Positions 35,630 to 42,322 of a stretch of 42,680 nucleotides of DNA are shown piece by piece; positions within the stretch are counted from its first letter, which is position 1, and every line of letters starts with the position of its first letter. Origin of the DNA: Aphanocapsa sp. GSE-SYN-MK-11-07L (GTDB lineage Bacteria; Cyanobacteriota; Cyanobacteriia; Thermosynechococcales; Thermosynechococcaceae); contig JAHHGS010000105.1 of the NCBI GenBank assembly GCA_019359715.1, positions 1 through 42,680 of the forward strand. The letters run 5' to 3'. The notes beneath the pieces were generated by a model. The model did not search any database. It was not told the origin of the DNA and was given only the letters and a program-made list of their open reading frames with translations. Position numbers and translations under genes: made by a program.

Positions 35630-35956
35630 GTATGAGTCCTTCTTTATTTTTTCACTTCTAAATTCTATCCATAATTGTCAGTTCACCGTTGCTTAATTTT
35701 ATGCCCAATAAAAATTAGCTGACTTCCGATTTGAATGGCAGACAAGTTGCTGATTGCTAGCTTTGCTCCGCGAAGCTGGCAATCAACAACTGAAATTAAT
35801 CTAACCGCAAACCGCCGCACCTCAATCTCAAGGAGATTCTATGCCACCTATCTGCTGAGGGTTGATTGTTTCAGTCGGTGCCGCTTGGCAACAATTTAGG
35901 ATCAAGATCGTGGGGAGCAAGCTGTAAATTCAAAACAGAAAAACTGCCAAATCATC
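35630..35956. other. 327-base region upstream of pnp
   Basis: This space contains the pnp promoter and leader, on the minus strand, and the 3' end of the Tab2 gene. AT-rich DNA near 35640-35710 fits a promoter, although no clean hexamer pair is picked. The main structure is the hairpin at 35745-35791, listed separately. No ORF is supported. Confidence 0.45.
35745..35791 (-). repeat. Long imperfect hairpin upstream of pnp
   Basis: AGTTG, GATTGC and AGCTT on the left pair with AAGCT, GCAATC and CAACT on the right. One 2-base internal loop and one single mismatch interrupt the stem, and the apical loop is about nine bases. The loop side contains GCTCCGCGAAGC, part of a GC-rich motif often seen in dispersed cyanobacterial repeats. 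It lies 116-162 bases before the pnp start. It may be a dispersed repeat or a leader structure. Confidence 0.55.
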
Positions 35957-36787
35957 CTAATCAGATTCATCTAATAACCAAATCCCAGTAAAGGTTACGC
36001 CAGAGTCATCGGGTTGGACAAGCAAAAAATGTAGCCCTGCGGTCAGTTGTTTGCGCTGCTCAAACTCTCTGGCAGCTAGTACGACTTCTGGGTCGTCAAA
36101 GGTAACTAAAATCCAGCGATCGCAGAGGGCGGCGGCTAAAACTAATCCACTCGGTTCGCCTTGAATGAAATGCAAGCTGGTTGGGGTTTGAGCTTTTAAC
36201 CATTCCACTAATTTGAGCGATCGCCGTCCACTGTAAATGATGACGCCAGAAACGCGGGTTGTCGGTGGCAGTTTGAGCAGTTGCTCCCGCAATTCTGATG
36301 GTGTTGAGATAAATGGAATCGGTTGCTGATCAATGAAATCTCGCAAATCTGAGGCGCCCAGACTGGCAAACTGCCATTTTTCTCCCCACAGCCGATCTGG
36401 AAAGGGTAACGGTGGCGGCTGTTCAATTTTGGTCAACTGAACCGCCTGGCCGGTGTAGCCTGGCATCTGGGCATATTGCTGGGTTCGCTCTTGAAGCAAC
36501 TGCTTTAAGGCGATCGTCCGGCGGGTGGGTTCGAGCGTCACCCCTAATTCAGTGCAGGCGGTTTCGAGCAGGCTCAAGCTCTGGGGGCGAAACACCTGAA
36601 TTTGCTCAGGCAACGGTAAACCCACCTGCTGAAACTGAGTCACGACCCACTGGGCACTCACCTGGGGCTGGGGGCAAAAAGCACTATATTGCCAGCGATC
36701 GCCACAAATTAATAATTCCCACAGCGCGTCTCCCTCAGCATTAATCAACGGACGACGGTAAAAATCAACTTGCCAAGAATTTGTCAT
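35957..36787 (-). CDS. Tab2/Atab2 family RNA-binding protein
   Basis: 276 residues. The opening WQVDFYRRPLINAEGDALWE and LLICG are characteristic of the Tab2/Atab2 (DUF1092) family. Conserved later blocks include VFRPQSLSLLETACTELGV and RRSLKLVEWLKAQTPTSLHF, ending in GVTFTGIWLLDE. In algae and plants the family binds psaB and related mRNAs and is needed for photosystem translation; the bacterial role is less studied. The start codon is directly adjacent to the stop of the upstream GTPase gene (36788), so the genes are an operon. Confidence 0.88.
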   Translation of the reverse strand: MTNSWQVDFYRRPLINAEGDALWELLICGDRWQYSAFCPQPQVSAQWVVTQFQQVGLPLPEQIQVFRPQSLSLLETACTELGVTLEPTRRTIALKQLLQERTQQYAQMPGYTGQAVQLTKIEQPPPLPFPDRLWGEKWQFASLGASDLRDFIDQQPIPFISTPSELREQLLKLPPTTRVSGVIIYSGRRSLKLVEWLKAQTPTSLHFIQGEPSGLVLAAALCDRWILVTFDDPEVVLAAREFEQRKQLTAGLHFLLVQPDDSGVTFTGIWLLDESD

Positions 36788-38032
36788 CTATTGCTGATTT
36801 TCAGTCTCTTTGCGATCGCTGGCGGCCTGCTTAAACCGTGCCTGTGCTTCTTGAAAAGATTTCTGCATCACTTGTTTGATTTGCTGCGGGTCAGGTTTTT
36901 TGCCGCCCATTAAATCACCGAAATAAACGCAGGCGGCTTCTCCTAGCGCCCAAGTGTAAGCTGTCGCCCAAGAAGCGGCGACAACGCTGCCCAAAATCGG
37001 GATAAATTTAATCAACTGCTGCCCGATCGCTTGGGCAAAAAACCCACCGGCGATCGCGCTGACTACGCCCCCGGCCTGAGACGGAGTAATCGTTTGCCCG
37101 TAGAGTCGCCCCAACAAACCGACCATTGTTGTTTGGAGCGCCGTCAACACCGGCATTGTCGCAAAAGGCAGTGGGACGGCCGCCAAAGTGCCTGCCATGA
37201 CTGCGAACGGCAAAATGTAGCGCCGCCCGGCTTCTCGATACAAGTTGCCGACCTGATCGGCGGTTTCACCCTGGCTGAGCAGTTGGTTAAGCATCCGCGC
37301 CTCCGCTTCCGGCAGTAAATCAGACAGCGCTTCGACAAAGGCCTCTAGTCCATAAAATACCGGATCATAACCGTCGGATTCCAAGGTGAAATCAACCAAA
37401 ACCGCCCGATCGATTAAACCAGAAAATTGGGCTTGAATCGCCTGAAATGCCCGCTGCACGTCTGGATAATCCGGCGGATAGCTAGGATGATCAGCTACCC
37501 CGCTCGGATAAACCTCATGCAGGCAGGTGACCGCCATTAAACAAGGGACTTCCGGATGAGCTTGGCGGAGGGCACTGACAATTTGGTGCAGAGATGCGGT
37601 GGCAAAATCGCTAATTTTAACGGTCAGCAGCAAAATTTTGGCAGCAGACTGTTGGTCAAGCTGCAAGGATGAGGCTAGCTCGGCCTCTAGCTCTTGAGTT
37701 ACAGCAGTGGTTTCAACCTGACTTTCGCCCAAACCAACGGTATCGGTAAAAACCAGCAGCGGCAGGTCTGTCGTTGGGTAAGTGTAGCGCTGGGTGTGGT
37801 CAGTATGGGGGCGAAACCCCTGTCCAACTGCGGCAGCAGAAATCCCGGTCAGCGATCGCACAACTGAACTCTTGCCCGTTTGCGGCTTACCTACCAGCAA
37901 TACTTCGGTGGTGGGGAGCCGATCGCGCAGCTTCGACAAAATGAGGCTGATCTGGTTGCTGTCAACTGTGAACCAGCCTGTAATTTTTTCCAAAATTGGC
38001 TGTAAAGGTCGGAAGCTAAACTTCCCCGCCAT
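36788..38032 (-). CDS. GTPase with C-terminal DUF697-type membrane domain
   Basis: 414 residues from the ATG at 38030-38032 (MAGKFSFRPLQPILEKITG); an in-frame ATG at 38045-38047 and one at 38084-38086 are alternatives. The P-loop is LLVGKPQTGKSSVVRSL and switch II is FTDTVGLGES. The last third has hydrophobic segments (FAVMAGTLAAVPLPFATMPV and GGVVSAIAGGFFAQAIG), typical of DUF697 proteins. The tail is charged (FKQAASDRKETENQQ). It overlaps the DUF2973 gene by 17 bases and abuts the Tab2 gene, so the three form one unit. The role is unknown. Confidence 0.82.
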   Translation of the reverse strand: MAGKFSFRPLQPILEKITGWFTVDSNQISLILSKLRDRLPTTEVLLVGKPQTGKSSVVRSLTGISAAAVGQGFRPHTDHTQRYTYPTTDLPLLVFTDTVGLGESQVETTAVTQELEAELASSLQLDQQSAAKILLLTVKISDFATASLHQIVSALRQAHPEVPCLMAVTCLHEVYPSGVADHPSYPPDYPDVQRAFQAIQAQFSGLIDRAVLVDFTLESDGYDPVFYGLEAFVEALSDLLPEAEARMLNQLLSQGETADQVGNLYREAGRRYILPFAVMAGTLAAVPLPFATMPVLTALQTTMVGLLGRLYGQTITPSQAGGVVSAIAGGFFAQAIGQQLIKFIPILGSVVAASWATAYTWALGEAACVYFGDLMGGKKPDPQQIKQVMQKSFQEAQARFKQAASDRKETENQQ

Positions 38033-38297
38033 AGCCCGGAGACTCATTATAAAGTGTGTCAAGCTGCTCACGGGCATCTTCAACACTCAACGAGCGCATG
38101 ACTAGCAGTGGCTCGTCAATCAGGTTGCCCGATGCATCTAGTAACTCAGGATGAGCGATGTTGGCAGTCGATCTGCTGTTCGGTTGAGGGTAAGAGCGGT
38201 GTGATTCAATGCCCAAGCTCAACAAATTGCGAATCAAGTTGCCGACTGCCAAAAAAGCCAAAATCGTAAAAGCAATGATGTAAAGCAGTTGCAGCAT
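38016..38297 (-). CDS. DUF2973 family membrane protein
   Basis: 93 residues. One hydrophobic N-terminal helix (MLQLLYIIAFTILAFLAVGN) is followed by a hydrophilic tail with the family-like block HPELLDASGNLIDEPLLVMR and SLSVEDAREQLDTLYNESPG. The family is restricted to cyanobacteria and often lies beside DUF2605, as here. Function unknown. The stop codon overlaps the GTPase start region. Confidence 0.8.
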   Translation of the reverse strand: MLQLLYIIAFTILAFLAVGNLIRNLLSLGIESHRSYPQPNSRSTANIAHPELLDASGNLIDEPLLVMRSLSVEDAREQLDTLYNESPGYGGEV

Positions 38298-38406
38298 TTA
38301 GAGTTCCTCCGCAGCAGGCATAAACTTGACTGCTGTCAATGACCATGAGCGCGATTTTGTAAATATCATTGATCGCTTACCTATTATTATCAGCGCTTCC
38401 GGATTT

Positions 38407-38754
38407 TTACTCAATGCCCACATCTGTCTGGGTGTTCCCCTTAGATTGGCTGCTCCGGTACTGAGCCGAGACTTTCCAGCACTCCGAAACCAATTGATGC
38501 CAGGGCAAAAGTGCTGAAGCCTCAATCCCAACTTGACCATTTGTAACCTGAAACAGGGCCCGCGCCGCCGCGACCTCCTGTTGAGCTTGCGTGACCCGCG
38601 CCAGCAGATCAGCTTGCTGATCAGTGCCCAAACTAGTAATGACCTCGGTCGTCAGTAGCGAGTGAGCACCGCTAAACCAATACTGAAAATCGTCTAGAAG
38701 AGGCTCTAGCAGCGACTTCAATAGTTCTGACTCTGACAAGTTAGAGTTCCACAT
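38407..38754 (-). CDS. DUF2605 family protein
   Basis: 115 residues. ESELLKSLLEPLLDDFQYWF at the N-terminus and AARALFQVTNGQVGIEASAL then LPWHQLVSECWK at the centre and C-terminus match DUF2605. It is soluble, mostly helical and without known catalytic residues. It sits 109 bases upstream of the DUF2973 gene on the same strand. The pair is common in cyanobacteria, with unknown function. Confidence 0.8.
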   Translation of the reverse strand: MWNSNLSESELLKSLLEPLLDDFQYWFSGAHSLLTTEVITSLGTDQQADLLARVTQAQQEVAAARALFQVTNGQVGIEASALLPWHQLVSECWKVSAQYRSSQSKGNTQTDVGIE

Positions 38755-38971
38755 GAGATGACTAATGTCTTATTCTAGTTCTGATTTTAACCTTCTTTAC
38801 ATTCTTTAACAAAAGCAAGACTAATGCTCTAAAGAAAGCTTTAGTTTTGCTCAGTAAAGCAGCTAGGATGACGGTCTAGCACAATTTAAAAATGAGTGGC
38901 TTAGATTGCCAAGATCACAGCCCATAAACATGACTGTCACCTAAACAAGAAGCATCAATTCACCACTCAAA

Positions 38972-39670
38972 ATGCCTAGTCCATCGTCTGACCTATTCCT
39001 GAAAGTCAGGGGCGGCCTTATTGTGTCCTGCCAAGCCCCAGCGGATTCACCCCTCCACAATCCGACCGTGATCGCTGCGATCGCCGAAGCCGCCATCAAC
39101 CAGGGAGCTGTCGGGGTCAGAATCGATACTCCTGAACACATTCAGGCTGTCTGTCGTCGAGTCTCAGCCCCAATCGTTGGTCTTTGGAAGCAAGCTGTGC
39201 CTGACTCGGAAGTCTATATTACACCGGAATTTAGACATGCTCAGGCGATCGCTGAAGCAGGAGCCGATCTGATTGCGATTGACGCCACGCTCCGCCCCCG
39301 ACCAAACGGAGAAACGCTGACGGAATTAATCACAAAAATTCACACTCAGCTTAACAAACCCGTGATGGCAGATGTGGATAGCCTTGAGGCAGCGATCGCC
39401 GCCGCCACAGCCGGAGCAGATTGGATTGCCACAACTCTATATGGCTACACTGCCCAAACCAAGCACTTTCAACCACCGGGATTAGACTTGCTGGCTGAAA
39501 TAATTAGTCAGGTTAAGCTGCCTGTGATCTGCGAGGGCGGAGTCAATGATCCGTCGATTGCCCGAACCGCGATTAAATTGGGCGCTTTCGCTGTTGTCGT
39601 AGGCACAGACATTACGGGCATTGACCTCAAAACTCAGGCTTACTGCCAAGCACTGAGAGATCGGATCTAA
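38972..39670 (+). CDS. nanE: N-acetylmannosamine-6-phosphate 2-epimerase (NanE-like)
   Basis: 232 residues, a TIM barrel. Conserved blocks are GGLIVSCQAPADSPLHNPTV, VGVRIDTPEHIQAV, AGADLIAIDATLRPRP and PVMADVDSLEAAIAAATAGA. VICEGGVNDPSIARTAIKLG and AFAVVVGTDIT close the phosphate-binding site. The enzyme interconverts ManNAc-6-P and GlcNAc-6-P. No other sialic-acid or amino-sugar catabolic gene is near, so its cyanobacterial role may be different, for example in surface sugar metabolism. Confidence 0.9.
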   Translation: MPSPSSDLFLKVRGGLIVSCQAPADSPLHNPTVIAAIAEAAINQGAVGVRIDTPEHIQAVCRRVSAPIVGLWKQAVPDSEVYITPEFRHAQAIAEAGADLIAIDATLRPRPNGETLTELITKIHTQLNKPVMADVDSLEAAIAAATAGADWIATTLYGYTAQTKHFQPPGLDLLAEIISQVKLPVICEGGVNDPSIARTAIKLGAFAVVVGTDITGIDLKTQAYCQALRDRI

Positions 39671-39750
39671 GGTAATCAGCCCGGCACAGTCCTGCCCTAG
39701 ATCAAAACCCACTGCTATTGCTTCAGCACTTGATCACCGAAGTCGCAAAC

Positions 39751-39960
39751 TTACAGACTGGTCAAAAAGCCAATCAGACCGTGACCGGTGGAAGCTTCTA
39801 GAACGAGCAGGGCAACAAAACCAATCATGGCAAACCGGCCATTCAGGTTTTCAGCTTCTTTGGTAAAGCCAGCTTGTGACTCTTCCATCACGTAGACCTG
39901 AGGCTCAATCGCGAAAATATTTGTCTTACCTTGATCGTCAATAATTGAACCGCTTCTCAT
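39751..39960 (-). CDS. hli: High-light-inducible protein (HLIP/SCP)
   Basis: 69 residues with one membrane helix. The chlorophyll-binding motif is AENLNGRFAMIGFVALLVLE, with the Glu, Asn and Arg pattern of HLIPs. A hydrophilic N-terminal ~37 residues precedes it. GAGG lies upstream of the ATG. These thylakoid proteins bind chlorophyll and carotenoid, quench energy and help photosystem II assembly under stress. Upstream is a 12-base-spaced repeat that may be regulatory. Confidence 0.92.
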   Translation of the reverse strand: MRSGSIIDDQGKTNIFAIEPQVYVMEESQAGFTKEAENLNGRFAMIGFVALLVLEASTGHGLIGFLTSL

Positions 39961-40003
39961 GGTTTTTTCCTCAAGTTAGGAGCTGAATTTGTTTTCTTTA
40001 CAT

Positions 40004-40023
40004 AAGTTAATGCAAAAGTTAAT
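40004..40023 (-). promoter_or_regulatory. Direct repeat upstream of the high-light-inducible gene
   Basis: On the minus strand ATTAACTT occurs twice with 12-base periodicity (plus-strand AAGTTAAT at 40004-40011 and 40016-40023). The RpaB-bound HLR1 element also has two octamers at 12-base spacing, but with consensus TTTACAWW, so the base match is imperfect. The repeat lies 44-63 bases before the start codon. Confidence 0.35.
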
Positions 40024-40107
40024 TTTTGTAAAGCTTTTTAGCAGACTGTCAACGATGGGTTGGACGGGAATTGCTTGCTCTTCTCCATATCCAAACCTGA
40101 GTTCGGG

Positions 40108-40488
40108 CTAAGCCGAAGGCAGGAAAAATTCATTGATGTTGAGCGAGGGCTTCTTGGGTTGATGACAATAGGCAATCAGCCCGCAGATCAGGTTGACGAT
40201 ACAATTGACCGGACTACGATGGCGAGAATGCTCAATCTGCGAAATGTTCTTGAGCTGGTCAATGATCGTCTCAATGATCGATCGCCTGCGAAGCAAGAGT
40301 TTATCCATCAGCGGCATCAATTTATTCTTCATGTTGCGCTTGGGTTTAGTGATCAGTTGAATGCCCATCTGAGTCAACAAGGTTTCAAACAAGGACTGGG
40401 AAACATAGCCCCGATCAGCCAGCACCTTACCCGTTAATCCGTTGAGGAGCTTGAGCACGGGCTGACGGTCATCCGTATTGCCTATACG
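40108..40488 (-). mobile_element. IS982-family transposase C-terminal remnant
   Basis: About 126 residues of an IS982-type transposase: [20 protein letters not shown], then [55 protein letters not shown] and the tail [10 protein letters not shown]. The later catalytic Asp (ADRGY) and Glu (IIETIID) are present, but the N-terminal half with the first Asp is missing. The left end of the element appears to continue past the stop (AGCCCGAACTCAGG on the minus strand), but no matching inverted repeat was found on the other side. It is fused in frame to the start of hicA. Confidence 0.85.
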
Positions 40489-40581
40489 CTGGTGCTTACC
40501 ACCGGGATATGGCCCCTCAAATCCACATTGCTTCAGGTAGCGAATCAGGTCTTTGAGACTGATTGGCTTGAGCGGTGGCAT
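40489..40581 (-). pseudogene. hicA: 5' fragment of hicA toxin gene
   Basis: About 31 residues ([20 protein letters not shown], then [11 protein letters not shown]) match the HicA N-terminus, including the GxxH catalytic histidine at residue 30. The reading frame then runs straight into the IS982 remnant. The remaining ~35 residues of HicA are absent. ATG (40579-40581) overlaps the hicB stop by one base (TAATG), so the toxin was made after the antitoxin in a hicBA order. The toxin is presumably inactive. Confidence 0.8.
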
Positions 40582-40826
40582 TATGCCGCTACCTCTTGAT
40601 GGATATTCAGGTCAATGCCATCTAGCACGGGTAACTCATGCCCTAGCTGTAGTCCTAACAAAACCCAACCCTCTAGAGCATCTTGGAGCATTACCCGACA
40701 TTCTTCTAAGGTGTCCGCATTCGTCAGCACACCCGGGCAATCGGCAATCTCAGCGTAGAAGCTGCCATCTTCGAGAATTTCGTAGGTTGCTTTCTTGAGG
40801 GCAGTCTGGATATAGGCGGTCAGCAT
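40581..40826 (-). CDS. hicB: HicB-type antitoxin
   Basis: 81 residues: opens [20 protein letters not shown], continues with [20 protein letters not shown] and ends in [14 protein letters not shown]. This is the partial RNase-H-like HicB domain, with its conserved ADCPGV motif. No C-terminal DNA-binding domain is present, as in short HicB forms. It is intact while its partner hicA is truncated, so it is now an orphan antitoxin. Confidence 0.88.
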   Translation of the reverse strand: MLTAYIQTALKKATYEILEDGSFYAEIADCPGVLTNADTLEECRVMLQDALEGWVLLGLQLGHELPVLDGIDLNIHQEVAA

Positions 40827-40837
40827 TGGGATGCTCC

Positions 40838-41293
40838 TTAAAGTTTGGGCAGAAAACTAGGGCTAAGGATGTCTGGCAATGGGTAGGGAAGCAGTTGAGG
40901 GAATTGTTCAGCAGCCAGAGCTGTCTCAGCGATCGCCTGCTCTAAGGCATCTTGGTAGCACTCGTTAAGCTGTGTTTCAAGATAGGGTTTGAGGCTAGGG
41001 CTATTTTTTAGCGCTTTTCTAATCCGCCGACGGTGCTCAACGATACTCCCCTTCCAATTGGCACAATGCATGGAGGGCTGATACTGCCACTTGAGTAGAT
41101 GCACCAGGAGGATGATTAGGTTGCTCTCCAACGCCTGTTTTTCAGTCTTGCCCAAGCTTGCTATTTCCTCAATAACGTTGTCCCAATCAACCTGATCAAA
41201 TTTTCTTTCTCTCATCAGTTGAGCCATTCTCTCCGTCCAGGCAACATAATCACCTTCGTAGAGCGTTGTGATGGATCTAAGTTCCGTTGTCAT
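40838..41293 (-). CDS. DUF29 family protein
   Basis: 151 residues. LYEGDYVAWTERMAQLMRER and IEEIASLGKTEKQALESNLI, followed by LLVHLLKWQYQP, are diagnostic of DUF29, common and multi-copy in cyanobacteria. It is helical and soluble, of unknown function. GAGGAGAG lies before the ATG. The gene begins 11 bases after the end of an integrase remnant and is followed by hicB at 11 bases, so it may be cargo of the decayed element. Confidence 0.85.
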   Translation of the reverse strand: MTTELRSITTLYEGDYVAWTERMAQLMRERKFDQVDWDNVIEEIASLGKTEKQALESNLIILLVHLLKWQYQPSMHCANWKGSIVEHRRRIRKALKNSPSLKPYLETQLNECYQDALEQAIAETALAAEQFPQLLPYPLPDILSPSFLPKL

Positions 41294-41304
41294 GGCAACT
41301 CTCC

Positions 41305-41457
41305 TCAGTGAAATTCTGGTAGGGTGGGACGGCTGTTCACGTTGCCCGCATAGCTTTTGAAAAGCACCTCTGGATCATGTCCAGACAATTGAGCAACCAT
41401 GAGTGGGTTGTTGCGAGCTGTTAATTCCCTGAAACTCTTACAGAATAATGCTTTTAT
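41305..41457 (-). pseudogene. Tyrosine recombinase (integrase) C-terminal remnant
   Basis: 50 codons: FREL-TARNNPLMVAQLSGHD-PEVLFKSYAGNVNSRPTLPEF, then TGA at 41305-41307. LSGHDP and KSYAG are the His and catalytic Tyr region at the end of phage-type integrases. The frame is closed upstream by a TAG at 41458-41460, directly beside the tRNA remnant, so the rest of the gene is gone. Confidence 0.75.
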
Positions 41458-41461
41458 CTAA

Positions 41462-41510
41462 AGCTCGTGACGAGGATTGAACTCGTGACCTCACCCTTAC
41501 CAAGGGTGTG
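41462..41510 (-). pseudogene. 3' half of a tRNA-Thr (anticodon GGU) gene
   Basis: On the minus strand the anticodon stem CACCC/GGGTG surrounds loop TTGGTAA (anticodon GGT). The variable loop AGGTC, T arm ACGAG-TTCAATC-CTCGT and 3' acceptor strand CACGAGC-T follow in correct register. The 5' half is not a tRNA: TAGTTAT cannot pair with CACGAGC, and the D loop lacks GG. This is the pattern left when an integrative element duplicates the tRNA 3' end as its attachment site. Confidence 0.75.
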
Positions 41511-41561
41511 CTTTATGTCGCTGAAACGCATAACTAGCAAGACTTCTGGGCATTGTCAAAA

Positions 41562-41585
41562 AAGGAGCGGGGTAAGGAGCGGGGT
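41562..41585. repeat. 12-bp tandem repeat
   Basis: AAGGAGCGGGGT is repeated exactly at 41562-41573 and 41574-41585, 52 bases beyond the tRNA remnant. Direct repeats near an integrase site can be arm-type binding sites. Two copies alone do not prove it. Confidence 0.6.
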
Positions 41586-41616
41586 AATCACAACAGTCGT
41601 CACCTGCTGAGAGTGC

Positions 41617-41925
41617 TTACATCTCCTGAGCCAGTCGCTTGATGTCATTGCCAATCGCCTCAACCTTTGTAGCTAGGTCAGGTAGAACCGAAGCATTCTC
41701 TTCAAGTCGCTGCACTCTGTTATTGAGTTGAGAGACATCACCTCTAATCCGAGAGGTATCGCCCTTGATCTCAGTAACTTCTGAGCGCATTCCAGTGATT
41801 TGTGAGCGAATATCAGCAACTAGAGAAATCAACTGCCCAATATCCTCACGTGTGACTGAATTCTGTTTTAGAAGGGCAACGTCAGCTTCTAGGGCTGCAA
41901 CCCGATGGGCAATGTCATTGGTCAT
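41617..41925 (-). CDS. Small coiled-coil protein
   Basis: 102 residues from the ATG at 41923-41925, which overlaps the upstream stop as ATGA. The protein is nearly all heptad coiled coil (VAALEADVALLKQ, RSEVTEIKGDTSRIRGDVSQ, LNNRVQRLEENASVLPDLAT). No membrane or enzyme motif. The coupling to an RHH-like protein suggests a regulator pair or an antitoxin-toxin-like unit. I do not recognise a named family. Confidence 0.7.
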   Translation of the reverse strand: MTNDIAHRVAALEADVALLKQNSVTREDIGQLISLVADIRSQITGMRSEVTEIKGDTSRIRGDVSQLNNRVQRLEENASVLPDLATKVEAIGNDIKRLAQEM

Positions 41926-42119
41926 CCCTTCACCTCTTGATTCAGCAATTCCCGCTGTGCTGCTTCGGTGATGACTCGCCTTAGCCATTCCGCTCGGTTG
42001 GGAACGGAACGTACGGCAGTATCAATATCTCGCTCTACTCGAACTGACAGCGCCTTATCTGCCAACGATACTTCTCCAAGGGAGACAAACTTGCCCTCAT
42101 AGCCTTTAATTCCTGGCAT
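41922..42119 (-). CDS. Small RHH-like DNA-binding protein
   Basis: 65 residues. ALSVRVERDIDTAVRSVPNR followed by AEWLRRVITEAAQREL fits the strand-helix-helix layout of Arc/CopG regulators. The first 20 residues (MPGIKGYEGKFVSLGEVSLA) are an extension. It is coupled by ATGA to the coiled-coil gene. Its upstream region holds three copies of a GTCTACA heptamer. The likely role is local repressor. Confidence 0.7.
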   Translation of the reverse strand: MPGIKGYEGKFVSLGEVSLADKALSVRVERDIDTAVRSVPNRAEWLRRVITEAAQRELLNQEVKG

Positions 42120-42132
42120 ACATAAAACCCGT

Positions 42133-42229
42133 GTCTACAAATACAAGTTTACATCATGTAGACCAGGATTTTAAATAAGTAATTCCAATCATTAAAAACG
42201 CTAAAATTGCTTTCAATGCCGTGTCTACA
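42133..42229. promoter_or_regulatory. Three GTCTACA heptamers between the divergent small genes
   Basis: GTCTACA occurs at 42133-42139 and 42223-42229, and inverted (TGTAGAC) at 42157-42163. The first and third share a longer form, TGTAGACACGG on the minus strand. The third lies 6 bases before TAATAT (42235-42240), a possible -10 for the plus-strand genes. The first two flank the likely leader of the RHH gene. They are good candidates for operators of the RHH protein. Confidence 0.55.
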
Positions 42230-42244
42230 TGACATAATATAAGC

Positions 42245-42322
42245 ATGAAAACAAAAGAGAGCGCTCCAAACCCAGAAAAATTCAAGCGCTCTCTACCCCA
42301 ACTAAGAAGTTCCCTGCAATGA
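42245..42322 (+). CDS. 25-residue leader-type ORF
   Basis: ATG at 42245; the peptide begins MKTKESAPNPEKFKRSLPQL and ends RSSLQ. The stop TGA (42320-42322) overlaps the next ATG as ATGA. The ORF encloses a perfect 10-bp hairpin. No ribosome site is visible, and a TAATAT lies only four bases upstream, so this may instead be untranslated leader. The coupling overlap favours translation. Confidence 0.35.
   Translation: MKTKESAPNPEKFKRSLPQLRSSLQ
42256..42294 (+). promoter_or_regulatory. Perfect 10-bp hairpin in the leader of the cysteine-rich gene
   Basis: AGAGAGCGCT (42256-42265) pairs exactly with AGCGCTCTCT (42285-42294) across a 19-base loop. It ends 24 bases before the ATG at 42319. No T-run follows, so it is not a standard terminator. 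It could control translation of the cysteine-rich gene or bind a protein. Confidence 0.55.

Larger units (their letters stand above)
41294..41616. other. 323-base scar region with integrase and tRNA remnants
   Basis: No intact gene is present. In order it contains an integrase C-terminal remnant (41305-41457), a tRNA-Thr 3' half (41462-41510) and a 12-bp tandem repeat AAGGAGCGGGGT (41562-41573 and 41574-41585). Each is listed separately. The region reads as the scar of an integrative element. Confidence 0.7.

Noticed and set aside
38298-38540. Minus-strand ORF of 80 residues before DUF2973
   Set aside because: It overlaps the DUF2605 gene in another frame and shows no family-like features.
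41462-41536. Complete functional tRNA-Thr gene
   Set aside because: The 5' acceptor strand and D loop do not fit; only the 3' half is a tRNA, so it is called a remnant.
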